In this document: positions 37,495 to 48,987 of the stretch, piece after piece | How positions within the stretch are numbered: the first letter of the stretch is position 1 | Layout: each line of letters opens with the position of its first letter | NCBI RefSeq assembly: GCF_001294575.1 | Contig: NZ_CP012676.1 | Location: 3,942,001-4,006,000 of the forward strand | Length of the DNA stretch: 64,000 nt | Source: Pseudomonas versuta | GTDB taxonomy: Bacteria > Pseudomonadota > Gammaproteobacteria > Pseudomonadales > Pseudomonadaceae | Reading direction: 5' to 3' | Translations under genes and position numbers: made by a program | Notes under the pieces: generated by a model | Databases searched by the model: none | Told to the model about the DNA's origin: nothing | What the model saw: the letters and a program-made list of their open reading frames with translations, nothing else

Positions 37495-38351
37495 GAATCA
37501 CTGCAACGGCTGAATTCATGCTCGAACCCGCATTCGATCCAAACAAGGATGCCGGCAGCAGCCGCGATGCCATCGGTCTGGGCCAGGCCGCCGGAACCGG
37601 CCTCAATACCCGCCACGGCACCATCCTCACGCTGGAAGACATCAGCGTCAGCTTTGACGGTTTCAAGGCCCTGAACAACCTCAACCTGTACATCGGCGTC
37701 GGCGAGTTGCGCTGCATCATCGGCCCCAATGGCGCAGGCAAGACCACCATGATGGACGTGATTACCGGCAAGACCCGCCCCAGCGAAGGCCAGGCCTGGT
37801 TCGGTGAAACACTGGACCTGCGCCAGATGAGCGAAGTGCAGATCGCCCAGTCCGGGATTGGCCGCAAGTTCCAGAAGCCCACGGTATTTGAAGCCCTGAG
37901 CGTGTTTGAAAACCTGGAGCTGGCGCAAAAAACCGACAAGTCGGTGTGGGCCAGCCTGCGCGCCCGGCTCACGGGCGAGCAACGGGACCGCATCGGCGAA
38001 GTGCTGGAAACCATCCGCCTGCATACCTCGGCCCGGCGCCCGGCAGGCCTGCTGTCCCATGGCCAGAAACAGTTTCTGGAGATCGGCATGCTGCTGGTGC
38101 AAGACCCACAACTGTTACTGCTGGATGAACCGGTGGCGGGCATGACCGATGCCGAAACCGAGTTCACCGCCGAGCTGTTCAAAAGCCTGGCCGGCAAGCA
38201 CTCGCTGATGGTGGTGGAGCACGACATGGGGTTTGTCGGCTCGATTGCCGACCACGTCACCGTGTTGCACCAGGGCAGCGTGCTGGCCGAAGGCTCGCTG
38301 GAACAGGTGCAGGCCGATGAGCGGGTGATCGAGGTGTATCTGGGCCGCTAA
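37491..38351 (+). CDS. urtD: Urea ABC transporter ATP-binding protein UrtD
   Basis: LivG-like ATPase of 286 residues. Walker A GPNGAGKTTMMDVITG, the signature LSHGQKQFLE and Walker B LLLLDEP are present, with MVVEHDMGFV as the H-loop. A 45-residue extension precedes the ATPase core. The family member works with UrtE, encoded next. Confidence 0.95.
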   Translation: MRITATAEFMLEPAFDPNKDAGSSRDAIGLGQAAGTGLNTRHGTILTLEDISVSFDGFKALNNLNLYIGVGELRCIIGPNGAGKTTMMDVITGKTRPSEGQAWFGETLDLRQMSEVQIAQSGIGRKFQKPTVFEALSVFENLELAQKTDKSVWASLRARLTGEQRDRIGEVLETIRLHTSARRPAGLLSHGQKQFLEIGMLLVQDPQLLLLDEPVAGMTDAETEFTAELFKSLAGKHSLMVVEHDMGFVGSIADHVTVLHQGSVLAEGSLEQVQADERVIEVYLGR

Positions 38352-38363
38352 CGCCCCGCTGCA

Positions 38364-38390
38364 ATCGCTGGCAAGCCAGCTCCCACAGGG
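38364..38390. repeat. REP half-element, family A
   Basis: A single arm, ATCGCTGGCAAGCCAGCTCC followed by CACAGGG, without its facing partner, lies between urtD and urtE just upstream of the urtE start. Confidence 0.75.
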
Positions 38391-38406
38391 TATGAGGGAT
38401 TCAACG

Positions 38407-39105
38407 ATGCTACAGATACAAAATCTGCATCAGTTCTACGGCGGCAGCCACATTCTTCGCGGCCTGTCGTTTGAGGCAAAAGTCGGCGAAGTCACTTGCC
38501 TGCTGGGCCGTAACGGCGTGGGCAAGACCACATTGCTCAAGTGCCTGATGGGTTTGCTGGCGGTCAAGGAAGGCAGCGTGACCTGGGAGGGTAAACCGAT
38601 CACCATGCTCAAGCCCCACCAGCGGGTTCACGCCGGGATCGCTTATGTGCCCCAGGGCAGGGAGATTTTCGGGCGCCTGACGGTGGAGGAAAACCTGTTG
38701 ATGGGCCTGTCCCGCTTCCCCGGAGCCGAGGCCCGGGAGGTGCCCGGTTTTATCTATGAACTGTTCCCGGTGCTGCTGCAAATGAAGCATCGGCGCGGTG
38801 GCGACTTGTCCGGCGGTCAGCAGCAACAGCTGGCGATTGGCCGGGCGCTGGCCAGCCGCCCGCGCTTGCTGATCCTCGATGAGCCCACCGAAGGGATTCA
38901 ACCGTCTGTGATCAAGGAGATCGGCGCGGTGATCAAGATGCTCGCGGCCCGGGGCGATATGGCCATCCTGCTGGTGGAGCAGTTCTACGACTTTGCCGAA
39001 GAACTGGCGGACCAGTATCTGGTGATGTCCAGAGGCGAAATCGTGCAGCAGGGCCGTGGTGAAAATATGCAAACAGAGGGTGTGCGCGGGCTGGTGACGA
39101 TTTAA
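38407..39105 (+). CDS. urtE: Urea ABC transporter ATP-binding protein UrtE
   Basis: LivF-like ATPase of 232 residues, the last urt gene. Walker A GRNGVGKTTLLKCLMG, signature LSGGQQQQLAIGRAL and Walker B LLILDEPTEGIQPSV are intact. The ATG at 38407 gives the family start MLQIQNLHQFYGGSHIL; an ATG five codons upstream is less likely. ureD begins 32 bases downstream. Confidence 0.95.
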   Translation: MLQIQNLHQFYGGSHILRGLSFEAKVGEVTCLLGRNGVGKTTLLKCLMGLLAVKEGSVTWEGKPITMLKPHQRVHAGIAYVPQGREIFGRLTVEENLLMGLSRFPGAEAREVPGFIYELFPVLLQMKHRRGGDLSGGQQQQLAIGRALASRPRLLILDEPTEGIQPSVIKEIGAVIKMLAARGDMAILLVEQFYDFAEELADQYLVMSRGEIVQQGRGENMQTEGVRGLVTI

Positions 39106-39137
39106 TCTGTAACTCTTTTTGACGATAACAACGACCT

Positions 39138-39977
39138 ATGAATCTGCCTGCCAACACCGCATTGTTCACCCCCAGCTGGCACGCCGAGCTGGAGCTGGGC
39201 TATGGCCGTTTTGGCGACAGCACGCGCCCCACCCTGCGCCGTCATTTCGGCCCGCTGCGGGTGCAGAAGCACCTGTATGCCGAAGGCCCCGAGGTGTGCC
39301 AGCACATCATTGTCCACCCGCCCGGCGGCATTGCCGGCGGCGACCGGCTGAACATCTGCGCCAGTGTGGGGCCTGATGCCTGGGCACAACTCACCAGCCC
39401 CGGCGCGGCCAAGTGGTATCGCGCGGCCGGCCCGGCCTATCAGAGCCTGACCTTGAACGTGGCTGCCGGCGCGACCCTGGAATGGCTGCCGCAAGAAACC
39501 ATCGTGTTCAGCGGCGCCCGGGCCGAACTGACGACCCGCATTGAACTTGAAGGCGATGCGCGCCTGTTTTATTGGGACATGGTGGCGCTGGGACGACTGG
39601 CCAGCGGTGAACGTTTTGAGCACGGGCACTTTCAGTCGCAACTGGATATTCGCCGCGACGGCCAGTTGCTCTGGCATGAACGCCAGCGCATTAGCGGCGG
39701 CGACGGCTTGCTGGATTCGCCGATCGGGCTGGACGGCAACCCGGTGTTTGCAACGTTATTGGTGACGGGGGAAATCAGTGCGCAGCTGCTGGAAATATGC
39801 CGCAACCTGCCCGGCCCGGTCCGTGCCGACCTGACTCAGTTGCCGGGGTTGCTGGTCGCTCGCTGCCTGGCGGTAGAAGCCCTGCAGGCCCGCGCCTGGC
39901 TGATTGAACTGTGGCGCTTGCTACGCCCGGCACTGCTGGGGCGTGAAGCCTTGGCCCCAAGGATCTGGAGTACCTGA
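39138..39977 (+). CDS. ureD: Urease accessory protein UreD
   Basis: Chaperone that, with UreF and UreG, loads nickel into apo-urease. It is 279 residues, with the typical [12 protein letters not shown] near residue 56 and [10 protein letters not shown]. It follows urtE closely, so urea uptake and urease genes probably share transcripts. Its partners ureE-F-G lie about 15 kb downstream. Confidence 0.94.
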   Translation: MNLPANTALFTPSWHAELELGYGRFGDSTRPTLRRHFGPLRVQKHLYAEGPEVCQHIIVHPPGGIAGGDRLNICASVGPDAWAQLTSPGAAKWYRAAGPAYQSLTLNVAAGATLEWLPQETIVFSGARAELTTRIELEGDARLFYWDMVALGRLASGERFEHGHFQSQLDIRRDGQLLWHERQRISGGDGLLDSPIGLDGNPVFATLLVTGEISAQLLEICRNLPGPVRADLTQLPGLLVARCLAVEALQARAWLIELWRLLRPALLGREALAPRIWST

Positions 39978-39996
39978 GAACCGTCGCGATTTTTTT

Positions 39997-40042
39997 GAGG
40001 ACCTCTGTGGGAGCTGGCTTGCCAGCTCCCACAGAGGTCCTC
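39997..40042. repeat. REP element, family A, near-perfect palindrome
   Basis: Two 22-bp arms (39997-40018 and 40021-40042) are exact inverted copies separated only by TT. A T6 run precedes the left arm, so the structure would resemble a terminator only on the leftward strand. It lies between ureD and ureA. Confidence 0.88.
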
Positions 40043-40076
40043 GACCAATAATCCTTAATTAAACAACGGACCCACC

Positions 40077-40379
40077 ATGGACCTGACCTCACGCGAAAAA
40101 GACAAGATGATGATCTTTACCGCCGGCCTGCTGGCCGAGCGGCGGTTGGCACGCGGGGTGATGCTTAACTACCCGGAAACCATCGCCTATATTTCCGCCG
40201 CCCTGCTCGAAGGCGCCCGCGATGGCCGTACCGTCGCCGAGCTGATGCACTACGGCACCACCCTGCTGACCCGCGAGCAGGTGATGCAGGGCATTCCGGA
40301 AATGATCCCCGACATCCAGATCGAAGCCACCTTCCCCGATGGCACCAAGCTGGTCACTGTCCACCAACCCATCGCCTGA
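40077..40379 (+). CDS. ureA: Urease gamma subunit
   Basis: Smallest structural subunit of urease, 100 residues. The start [20 protein letters not shown] and the motif [15 protein letters not shown] are typical. UreA, UreB and UreC form the (abc)3 enzyme that hydrolyses urea to ammonia and carbamate. Confidence 0.97.
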   Translation: MDLTSREKDKMMIFTAGLLAERRLARGVMLNYPETIAYISAALLEGARDGRTVAELMHYGTTLLTREQVMQGIPEMIPDIQIEATFPDGTKLVTVHQPIA

Positions 40380-40388
40380 GGCTGCCCC

Positions 40389-41757
<1,369 letters not shown>

Positions 41758-41772
41758 CCCCACTGCCCAATC

Positions 41773-41849
41773 CCTGAAGGAGCGAGCTTGCTCGCGAGCT
41801 TTTTCTCAAGAGCGCTTAAGGGCTCGCGAGCAAGCTCGCTCCTACAGGG
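41773..41849. repeat. REP element, family B (inverted pair)
   Basis: Arms AGGAGCGAGCTTGCTCGCGA and TCGCGAGCAAGCTCGCTCCT lie between ureB and ureC, two subunits that must be made in equal amounts. Confidence 0.88.
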
Positions 41850-41883
41850 GATGGGGCTTGGTTTATCTATTTAGGAACTCACA

Positions 41884-43584
41884 ATGAAAATTTCCCGCCA
41901 GGCCTATGCCGACATGTTCGGCCCTACCGTTGGCGACAAGATCCGCTTGGCCGACACCGAGTTGTGGATCGAGGTCGAGCAGGACTTCACCACCTATGGC
42001 GAAGAAGTGAAGTTTGGCGGCGGCAAGGTGATTCGTGACGGCATGGGCCAGAGCCAGCTGCTCGCCAGCGAGGTGGTCGACACGCTGATCACCAACGCGC
42101 TGATTGTCGATCACTGGGGCATCGTCAAAGCCGATGTGGGCCTGAAAAACGGCCGGATCCACGCCATCGGTAAAGCCGGCAACCCGGATATCCAGCCCGA
42201 TGTGACCATCGCCATCGGCGCCAGCACCGAAGTGATTGCCGGCGAAGGCATGATCCTCACGGCAGGCGGCATCGATACCCATATTCACTTCATCTGCCCG
42301 CAACAGATCGAAGAAGCCTTGAACAGCGGGGTCACCACCATGATCGGCGGCGGCACCGGCCCGGCCACCGGCACCAATGCCACCACCTGCACCTCGGGCC
42401 CGTGGCACATGGCGCGCATGCTGCAGGCCGCCGATGCGTTCCCGATGAACATGGGCTTTACCGGCAAAGGCAACGCCAGCCTGCCGCAACCGCTGATCGA
42501 ACAGGTCGAAGCCGGGGCCATCGGCCTCAAGCTGCACGAAGACTGGGGCACCACGCCCGCAGCCATCGACAACTGCCTGAACGTGGCCGACCTGTATGAC
42601 GTGCAAGTGGCAATTCACAGCGACACGCTGAACGAGTCGGGCTTTGTCGAAACCACTCTGGCCGCGTTCAAGGGCCGCACCATCCACACCTATCACACCG
42701 AAGGCGCGGGGGGCGGCCATGCCCCGGACATCATCAAGGCCTGCGGCCTGAGCAACGTGCTGCCAAGCTCGACCAACCCGACCCGGCCTTTTACCCGCAA
42801 TACCATCGACGAGCACCTGGACATGTTGATGGTCTGTCATCACCTCGACCCGGCCATCGCCGAAGACGTCGCCTTCGCGGAAAGCCGTATCCGTCGTGAA
42901 ACCATCGCCGCCGAAGATATCCTGCATGACCTCGGCGCGTTTTCGATGATCAGCTCCGACAGCCAGGCCATGGGCCGGGTCGGCGAGGTCATCACCCGTA
43001 CCTGGCAAACCGCCGACAAGATGAAAAAACAGCGCGGCCCGCTACCCGAAGATGCACCGGGCAATGACAACTTCCGCGCCAAACGCTACATCGCCAAGTA
43101 CACCATCAACCCGGCCATTACCCACGGCGTCAGCCATGAAGTGGGCTCGATCGAGGTGGGTAAATGGGCCGACCTGGTGCTCTGGCGTCCGGCGTTTTTC
43201 GGGGTCAAGCCGACCCTGATTCTCAAGGGCGGTGCGATTGCCTCAAGCCTGATGGGCGACCCCAATGCTTCGATCCCGACCCCGCAGCCGGTGCACTACC
43301 GCCCGATGTTTGCCAGCTACGGCGGCTCGCGTCATGCCACCTGCCTGACCTTTATCAGCCAGGCGGCGGCGGAGGCCGGGGTACCCGCAGCACTGGGGCT
43401 GAAGAAGCAAATCGCCGTGGTCAAAGGCTGTCGCGACGTGCAGAAAACCGACCTGATCCACAACGGCTACCTGCCTGAAATCGAAGTCGATCCACAGACC
43501 TATCAAGTCAAGGCTGACGGTGTACTGCTGTGGTGCGAGCCCGCAGACGTATTACCGATGGCGCAGCGTTACTTTCTGTTTTGA
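41884..43584 (+). CDS. ureC: Urease alpha (catalytic) subunit
   Basis: Nickel-containing catalytic subunit, 566 residues. The metal ligands are visible: HIHF in [14 protein letters not shown], the carbamylated lysine Lys216 in [16 protein letters not shown] and [12 protein letters not shown]. The mobile-flap histidines are in MVCHHLDP, followed by the [17 protein letters not shown] segment. All are intact, so the enzyme should be active. Confidence 0.97.
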   Translation: MKISRQAYADMFGPTVGDKIRLADTELWIEVEQDFTTYGEEVKFGGGKVIRDGMGQSQLLASEVVDTLITNALIVDHWGIVKADVGLKNGRIHAIGKAGNPDIQPDVTIAIGASTEVIAGEGMILTAGGIDTHIHFICPQQIEEALNSGVTTMIGGGTGPATGTNATTCTSGPWHMARMLQAADAFPMNMGFTGKGNASLPQPLIEQVEAGAIGLKLHEDWGTTPAAIDNCLNVADLYDVQVAIHSDTLNESGFVETTLAAFKGRTIHTYHTEGAGGGHAPDIIKACGLSNVLPSSTNPTRPFTRNTIDEHLDMLMVCHHLDPAIAEDVAFAESRIRRETIAAEDILHDLGAFSMISSDSQAMGRVGEVITRTWQTADKMKKQRGPLPEDAPGNDNFRAKRYIAKYTINPAITHGVSHEVGSIEVGKWADLVLWRPAFFGVKPTLILKGGAIASSLMGDPNASIPTPQPVHYRPMFASYGGSRHATCLTFISQAAAEAGVPAALGLKKQIAVVKGCRDVQKTDLIHNGYLPEIEVDPQTYQVKADGVLLWCEPADVLPMAQRYFLF

Positions 43585-43683
43585 GCACAGGGTGCTGTCC
43601 CGGCAAGCGGTTGTATTGAAAGCCATCATTAGGGGCTAAGATGCGACACCTTTTTATAACCGCTCTCGCAGCAAGGTTTGGCT

Positions 43684-44817
43684 ATGCGCCTATCTGAGTT
43701 CATCGTGCAAAACGCTGACCGTATTGTCGATGAATGGGAGCAGTTCGCCGAAACCATCACCCCGGCTGCCGAATCAATGGACAGCGTGGCCCTGCGTGAT
43801 CATGCCAAGGCCATTCTGCTGGCCGCCTCGCGGGACATGAACACGGCGCAAACAGCCAGCGAACAACAGGCCAAGGCCGAAGGCGAAGGCGCGGAGAAAA
43901 CCCCGGCCCTGGACGTTGCCGCGGCCAGTCATGGCGAGTTGCGCCATACCGTGGGCTTTGATCTGGTGCAGATGACTTCCGAGTTCCGGCACTTGCGCGC
44001 CTGCGTGATCCGCCTGTGGGTCGCCAGCCTCGAAACGCCACAGGCAGTGCACTTCCAGGACATGATCCGGTTCAATGAGGCCATTGATGAGGCCCTGGCC
44101 GAATCCACCGCGGCCTATGCCGAGCAGGTCAACCGTTCGCGGGATATCTTTTTGGCGATTCTGGGCCATGACCTGCGCGCGCCGCTGCAAGCGGTGAGCA
44201 TGTCCACCGAGATGCTGGAGCGCAAAACCACCCTGGACGCCAATGCCCAGAACTACGTGAAGGCCATCAAGACCGGGGCTCATCACATGCATGGGATGGT
44301 CAGCGACCTGCTGGAGTTTGTGCGCAGCCGCCTGGGTACCCAGTTGCCTGTGGAACCCTGTGCCATGAACATGGCCCACGCTTGTCAGACCGCACTGGAC
44401 CAGGCCCGTGCCGGGCACCCCGACTCTGAGCAGAGCTTGCAGGTCAACGGCAATGTTGAAGGCCACTGGGATCCGCGACGCCTTGGCCAGCTGTTGCAAA
44501 ACCTGATCGGCAATGCGCTGCAGCATGGCGCCAGCAAGAGTGCTGTAAGCCTGACCCTCAATGGCGCAGCGGATAGCGTGACCCTCAAAGTGCACAACAA
44601 CGGCACTCCGATTGCAGAAGAGGCACTGGCCACCTTGTTCGACCCGCTGGTACGCAGCCCGAGCGAAGACATCTGCGAACCGGGGGCCTCCACCAGCCTT
44701 GGCCTGGGATTATTTATCGTCAAGGAAGTGGTGGATGCACACAAAGGCAGCATCGAAGTGACCTCGACCAAAGACGAGGGCACGACGTTTACCGTGGTGT
44801 TGCCGAAAAATATCTAA
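43684..44817 (+). CDS. Sensor histidine kinase with RsbRD-type N-terminal domain
   Basis: A 377-residue soluble kinase without membrane segments. The N-terminal part (about 1-140, MRLSEFIVQNADRIVDEWEQ) resembles the RsbRD_N sensor of stress-response regulators. The HisKA box is FLAILGHDLRAPLQ with His162, the N-box is LLQNLIGNALQHGA and the G2 box is GLGLFIVKEVV, so it looks active. No response regulator is adjacent. The ATG at 43684 is preferred over a TTG six bases upstream. Confidence 0.86.
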   Translation: MRLSEFIVQNADRIVDEWEQFAETITPAAESMDSVALRDHAKAILLAASRDMNTAQTASEQQAKAEGEGAEKTPALDVAAASHGELRHTVGFDLVQMTSEFRHLRACVIRLWVASLETPQAVHFQDMIRFNEAIDEALAESTAAYAEQVNRSRDIFLAILGHDLRAPLQAVSMSTEMLERKTTLDANAQNYVKAIKTGAHHMHGMVSDLLEFVRSRLGTQLPVEPCAMNMAHACQTALDQARAGHPDSEQSLQVNGNVEGHWDPRRLGQLLQNLIGNALQHGASKSAVSLTLNGAADSVTLKVHNNGTPIAEEALATLFDPLVRSPSEDICEPGASTSLGLGLFIVKEVVDAHKGSIEVTSTKDEGTTFTVVLPKNI

Positions 44818-44828
44818 CAGATAGAAAA

Positions 44829-44926
44829 CCTGTAGGAGCGAGCTTGCTCGCGATCTCTATCTGGCGTGCAGCCCGCCATGGTGGACAGCACATTGAAAAG
44901 ATCGCGAGCAAGCTCGCTCCTACAGA
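44829..44926. repeat. REP element, family B (inverted pair)
   Basis: Arms CTGTAGGAGCGAGCTTGCTC and GAGCAAGCTCGCTCCTACAG lie about 45 bases apart, between the convergent kinase and cbpM genes. Confidence 0.88.
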
Positions 44927-44936
44927 GAGGTGGCGC

Positions 44937-45245
44937 TTACAGGTCGCCGACAAAGCGTCCCAATTGCTGCTTGAGCCGCTGGTTCTCGGCGCGCAATTGC
45001 TGCACTTCCTCGATCAGGTCCAGCGCCAGGGCGACGCCTTCCCACTCCATCTCCAGGTCGTTGTGCAACTTGGTCGCACGCTGTGCGATGGCCAGTTCGT
45101 AGTCGTCAAAACGCCACACGTCCGGCGTGCGGCCCTGAGGTTCGATAATTCCGTGTTCGACAATCTCTATCACGTAAGTGGCCGGGATACCGGCCTCTTC
45201 GCAGAACCTTTCCATGTCCAGCTGAACGATCAGGGTGCTGCTCAT
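44937..45245 (-). CDS. cbpM: Chaperone modulator CbpM
   Basis: Small protein (102 residues) that binds the J-domain of CbpA and inhibits it. It has a MerR-like fold, with IPATYVIEIVEHGIIEPQG and a C-terminal coiled-coil part (LIEEVQQLRAENQRLKQQL). It starts two bases after the cbpA stop, the usual cbpA-cbpM arrangement. Confidence 0.9.
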   Translation of the reverse strand: MSSTLIVQLDMERFCEEAGIPATYVIEIVEHGIIEPQGRTPDVWRFDDYELAIAQRATKLHNDLEMEWEGVALALDLIEEVQQLRAENQRLKQQLGRFVGDL

Positions 45246-45247
45246 GA

Positions 45248-46159
45248 TCAGTTACTCCATTGGGCTCTCGGGTCGAATGCCGATTTGTCGGCCAGGTCTT
45301 GCCACAGGGCTTTTGTGGCCTCGTCGCTCTGTTTGGGCATGACCACTTTCAATTGGGCATACAAATCGCCGCGCTCGCCTTGCTTGTTCGCCAGGCCATG
45401 ACCTTTGATGCGCAAGCGTTGACCGCTCTGGCTGTCGGGGCGAATGGTCAGGTTGATTTTGCTGGTCAGGGTCGGCACGGCCACTTTGGTGCCCAATGCA
45501 GCTTCCCACGGTGCCACTGGCACAGTGATGACCAGATCATGACCTTCCACATCGAACTTCGGATGCGGGGCAAAGCGAATGATCAGGTATAGATCACCAT
45601 TGGCACCGCCACCAACACCCGGACCACCCTGCCCTTTAAGGCGAATACGCTCACCGTCGGTGACACCGGCCGGGATTTTTACGTTCAGGGTCTTGCTGGC
45701 CCCGCCAATCTGGAAGCTGATCTGCTTCGATTCGCCAGACAGGGTCTCTTCAAGGAAAATCGGCAGTTCCATTTCTACATCCTGTCCGCGACGTCCCGCG
45801 CTGCGACCGCTCTGGCCGCCGAAACCATTACCGCGCGAACCGAAGATCGAGCTGAAAAAGTCTGAAAAATCGCCCTGATCCTCGAAACCGCCGCTCGAGT
45901 GACCCTGCCAGCCAGGTGGCCCCTGGAACGGTTGGCCATGCTGGCCGTATTTGCGCATTTCATCGTATTCGGCGCGTTTATCGGCACTTTTCAGTGCTTC
46001 ATACGCTTCGTTGACGTCCTTGAATTTCTCTTCGGCGTCCTTTTCCTTGCTCACATCCGGGTGATATTTGCGCGCGAGCTTGCGATAAGCGGTCTTGATT
46101 GCCTTATCGTCAGCCGTGGGCTCGACACCCAGGATCTTGTAATAGTCTTTGAAGTCCAT
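45248..46159 (-). CDS. cbpA: Curved-DNA-binding DnaJ-type co-chaperone CbpA
   Basis: DnaJ homologue of 303 residues that stimulates DnaK and binds curved DNA in stationary phase. The J-domain spans 1-70 with HPD at 33-35. A Gly/Phe-rich linker follows (about 75-130). Two DnaJ C-terminal substrate-binding domains complete it, with no zinc finger, which separates CbpA from DnaJ. I chose the ATG at 46159 because it gives the conserved [12 protein letters not shown] start; the frame is open 45 bases further. Confidence 0.93.
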   Translation of the reverse strand: MDFKDYYKILGVEPTADDKAIKTAYRKLARKYHPDVSKEKDAEEKFKDVNEAYEALKSADKRAEYDEMRKYGQHGQPFQGPPGWQGHSSGGFEDQGDFSDFFSSIFGSRGNGFGGQSGRSAGRRGQDVEMELPIFLEETLSGESKQISFQIGGASKTLNVKIPAGVTDGERIRLKGQGGPGVGGGANGDLYLIIRFAPHPKFDVEGHDLVITVPVAPWEAALGTKVAVPTLTSKINLTIRPDSQSGQRLRIKGHGLANKQGERGDLYAQLKVVMPKQSDEATKALWQDLADKSAFDPRAQWSN

Positions 46160-46440
46160 GTAAGGATCACCATCCGTTATCAATATCGCGCAGCTCGAAG
46201 CCACCCAGAATGCTCTGGCTGACCGGCCTGAGGGTTGACCGATCTCAATCGTGTGACTGATCAGCGCTGCAAAAGTTTATCGGCAGCCTTAAGACCACCA
46301 AACCAATGTCTGGAAGTTTGGGGGTCAAGGATAGTCTTTCAAGGGGATTAAAACCTGCGATTTAAAGAATCGTCGCGCTTCGATTCTGCGAGCGTCTGAC
46401 ATACACTGCGCGGCCGTTTTTTAACCGGAACTCGAAAGAC

Positions 46441-47706
46441 ATGAAAAGCGCCTCTCCAGCACGTGCCTGCGGCATCGACTTTGGCACGTCCAACTCCACC
46501 GTCGGCTGGCTGCGTCCAGGCGTGGAAACCCTCATCGCGCTGGAGGACGACAAGATCACCCTGCCCTCCGTAGTGTTCTTCAACATTGAAGAGCGCCGCC
46601 CGGTGTACGGTCGTCTGGCGCTGCATGAGTACCTGGAAGGCTACGAGGGCCGCCTGATGCGGTCGCTCAAGAGCCTGCTGGGTTCCAAGCTGATCAAGCA
46701 CGACACCAGCGTTCTGGGCACGGCCATGCCGTTCAAGGACCTGCTGGGGCTGTTTATCGCCCAGCTTAAAAAACGAGCTGAAGCAACCGCCGGTCGTGAA
46801 TTTGAAGAAGTGGTACTGGGCCGTCCGGTGTATTTCGTCGATGACGACCCCCTGGCCGACCAGGAAGCCGAGAACACCCTGACCGACGTGGCCCGCGCCA
46901 TTGGCTTCAAGGAAGTCTCGTTTCAGTACGAACCCATCGCCGCGGCATTCGACTATGAGTCGACCATCGAACGCGAAGAGCTGGTGCTGATTGTCGACAT
47001 CGGCGGTGGTACCTCCGACTTCTCGCTGGTGCGCCTGTCGCCCGAGCGCCGGGGCATGGACCACCGCCAGGACGACATCCTGGCCACGGGCGGCGTGCAC
47101 GTGGGCGGCACCGACTTCGACAAGCAACTGAGCCTGCAAGGGGTCATGCCGCTGTTCGGCTACGGCAGCCGGATGAAAAGCGGTGCCTACATGCCCACCA
47201 GCCATCACATGAACCTGGCGACCTGGCACACCATCAACTCGGTGTATGCACAGAAAACCCAGATCGCCCTGAACAGCATGCGCTACGACATCGTCGATAC
47301 CGGCGGGATCGACCGTTTGTTCAAGTTGATCGAACAGCGTGCCGGTCACTGGCTGGCGATGGAAATCGAAGAAACCAAAATCGAACTGACCCACGCCCAA
47401 AGCCGCCATGTGCCGCTGGACCGGGTTGAGCCGGGGCTAAGTGTTGAACTGAGCCGGGCGCTGTTTGAAGCCTCTATCGACAACCAGCTGGAGCGCATCC
47501 GCAACAGCGTGAACGACTTGCTCAGCAGTGCAGGTGTGGGTGTCGAGCAAGTGGATACGGTGTTCTTCACTGGCGGTTCGAGCGGTATTCCGGCGTTGCG
47601 CCAGAGCGTCGCGGCCATGTTGCCTAACGCCAATCACGTCGAAGGCAACATCTTCGGCAGCATCGGCAGCGGTTTGGCGATTGAAGCCAAAAAGCGTTAC
47701 GGCTAG
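46441..47706 (+). CDS. yegD: Hsp70-family protein YegD
   Basis: A 421-residue Hsp70-like ATPase lacking the substrate-binding domain. The phosphate-1 loop is GIDFGTSNSTVGW, the adenosine-site motif is FFTGGSSGIPALRQ, and IVDIGGGTSDFSLV is the phosphate-2 loop. The function is unknown in detail. It is divergent from cbpA-cbpM across 281 bases, so the two chaperone units may share control. The intergenic part shows no clear heat-shock promoter to my eye. Confidence 0.9.
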   Translation: MKSASPARACGIDFGTSNSTVGWLRPGVETLIALEDDKITLPSVVFFNIEERRPVYGRLALHEYLEGYEGRLMRSLKSLLGSKLIKHDTSVLGTAMPFKDLLGLFIAQLKKRAEATAGREFEEVVLGRPVYFVDDDPLADQEAENTLTDVARAIGFKEVSFQYEPIAAAFDYESTIEREELVLIVDIGGGTSDFSLVRLSPERRGMDHRQDDILATGGVHVGGTDFDKQLSLQGVMPLFGYGSRMKSGAYMPTSHHMNLATWHTINSVYAQKTQIALNSMRYDIVDTGGIDRLFKLIEQRAGHWLAMEIEETKIELTHAQSRHVPLDRVEPGLSVELSRALFEASIDNQLERIRNSVNDLLSSAGVGVEQVDTVFFTGGSSGIPALRQSVAAMLPNANHVEGNIFGSIGSGLAIEAKKRYG

Positions 47707-47715
47707 AACGAGACC

Positions 47716-47811
47716 TGTGTAGTCGCTGGCGCAGGCTGCGATGGGCTGCGCAGCGGCCCCGCTGTCAGAAGGACCTGCGGCCCTTATCGCAGCCTGCGCC
47801 AGCGACTACAG
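47716..47811. repeat. Family C inverted repeat, copy 2
   Basis: The ends GTAGTCGCTGGCGCAGGCTG and CAGCCTGCGCCAGCGACTAC pair exactly. The inside has CTGCGATGGG and AGGACCTGCGGCCCTTATCG, shared with the copy at 54481. It lies between the convergent yegD and AI-2E-type genes. Confidence 0.88.
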
Positions 47812-47819
47812 ATTGCGGG

Positions 47820-48830
47820 TTAAACCAGCTCCACCTGCTTGAGTTCACTCTTCAAATACGCGTAGTAGATCGGCCCGGCCACCACCCCCGGCAGGCCGAA
47901 GGCTGCCTCGAATACCAGCATCGCCAGCAATAGCTCCCACGATTTGGCACTGATCTGGCCGCCAACGATCTTGGCGTTGAGGAAGTATTCGAGCTTGTGG
48001 ATAACGATCAGATAGCCCAGTGCCGCTACCGCGACCCAGATCGACAGGGACAGGCCGACGATGGTGATCAGGGTGTTGGAGATCAGGTTGCCGATCACCG
48101 GCAGCAAGCCCAGCAGGAAGGTCAGCACAATCAGGGTTTTGGTCAGCGGCAGATGCACGCCGAACAGCGGCAGGATCACCGCCAGAAATATCCCGGTGAA
48201 CGCGGTATTGAGCAGCGCGATTTTGATCTGCGCAAACACGATGTTGCGAAATGCCTGCACCAGCAGGTGCAAACGGTCGAACAACGCGGCTGACAGTGGC
48301 TTGCGACGGCTGATATCCGGGATACGCTGCAACGCGATGATGGCGCCCAGCACCATGCCGATCAGCAACGTTACGAACATGTGCGCGGCATCTTTGCCCA
48401 CCAGTTGCAGATCGCTGAGGTGCTTGTTGCCCCATTCGCCGATCGCCACCCGGAATTCAGCCGCGCTGGCCGGCAGGTAGCCGTCCAGAAACGGCGGCAA
48501 TTGCCCGCGCGCCCGATCAACCACGACCATGAATTTGTTCAGCGATGCTCCGGGGTTTTCTGCTTCATGCAGCAAAAAGCTGATGGCACCGGCAAAGATC
48601 AACGCCAGGACGCTGACCACCAGCGTGCCCAGCAACGCCACTGCCAGCCAGCGCGCACGGCGCCCGGCAATCAGCCGCTGCAGTTGTGGCGTGAGCATGT
48701 TGACCAGTTCGAATACCAGCAAACCGGCCAGCAGGCTGGGTAACAGGCGCAACGGAAAAACCAGCAACAGGCCGCCAGCAATGATGATGTAGCTGGCAAA
48801 CAAAATGTGACGCTGAGAAAACGATGGCAT
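47820..48830 (-). CDS. AI-2E family transporter (PerM/YdiK type)
   Basis: A 336-residue inner-membrane protein with about eight helices. Family traits are the N-terminal double helix (LLLVFPLRLLPSLLAGLLVFELV), the central soluble part, and the C-terminal PVIGNLISNTLITIVGLSLSIWVAVAAL-like segment. Members export varied small molecules; the name does not mean AI-2 transport here. The substrate is unknown. It is monocistronic. Confidence 0.86.
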   Translation of the reverse strand: MPSFSQRHILFASYIIIAGGLLLVFPLRLLPSLLAGLLVFELVNMLTPQLQRLIAGRRARWLAVALLGTLVVSVLALIFAGAISFLLHEAENPGASLNKFMVVVDRARGQLPPFLDGYLPASAAEFRVAIGEWGNKHLSDLQLVGKDAAHMFVTLLIGMVLGAIIALQRIPDISRRKPLSAALFDRLHLLVQAFRNIVFAQIKIALLNTAFTGIFLAVILPLFGVHLPLTKTLIVLTFLLGLLPVIGNLISNTLITIVGLSLSIWVAVAALGYLIVIHKLEYFLNAKIVGGQISAKSWELLLAMLVFEAAFGLPGVVAGPIYYAYLKSELKQVELV

Positions 48831-48912
48831 ACAGCCTCAAAACAAGCAGCGCGAAAGGACGGGCAGTCTGCCAGCCTTCAGCGGGTAGCACTAGAAATTG
48901 TGATACAGGCCA

Positions 48913-48983
48913 GCTGCAAGAGCGGGGCTGCTCGCGATTGCGCTGTGTCTGACAGCTTCGCGAGCAAGCCCGTTCCTGCAGGG
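48913..48983. repeat. REP element, family B, degenerate
   Basis: Arms related to GTAGGAGCGAGCTTGCTCG but diverged (GCAAGAGCGGGGCTGCTCGCG and CGCGAGCAAGCCCGTTCCTGC) lie between the AI-2E-type and PsiF genes. The right arm keeps more of the consensus. Confidence 0.75.
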
Positions 48984-48987
48984 TGCA

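Noticed and set aside
40006..40024. REP family A as a sigma-54 promoter
   Set aside because: TGGGAGCTGGCTTGCC has GG-N10-GC spacing and TTGC by chance in every family A copy (also 22861, 26680, 34791). The lack of CAC after TGG, the palindromic context and the positions unrelated to gene starts argue against promoters.
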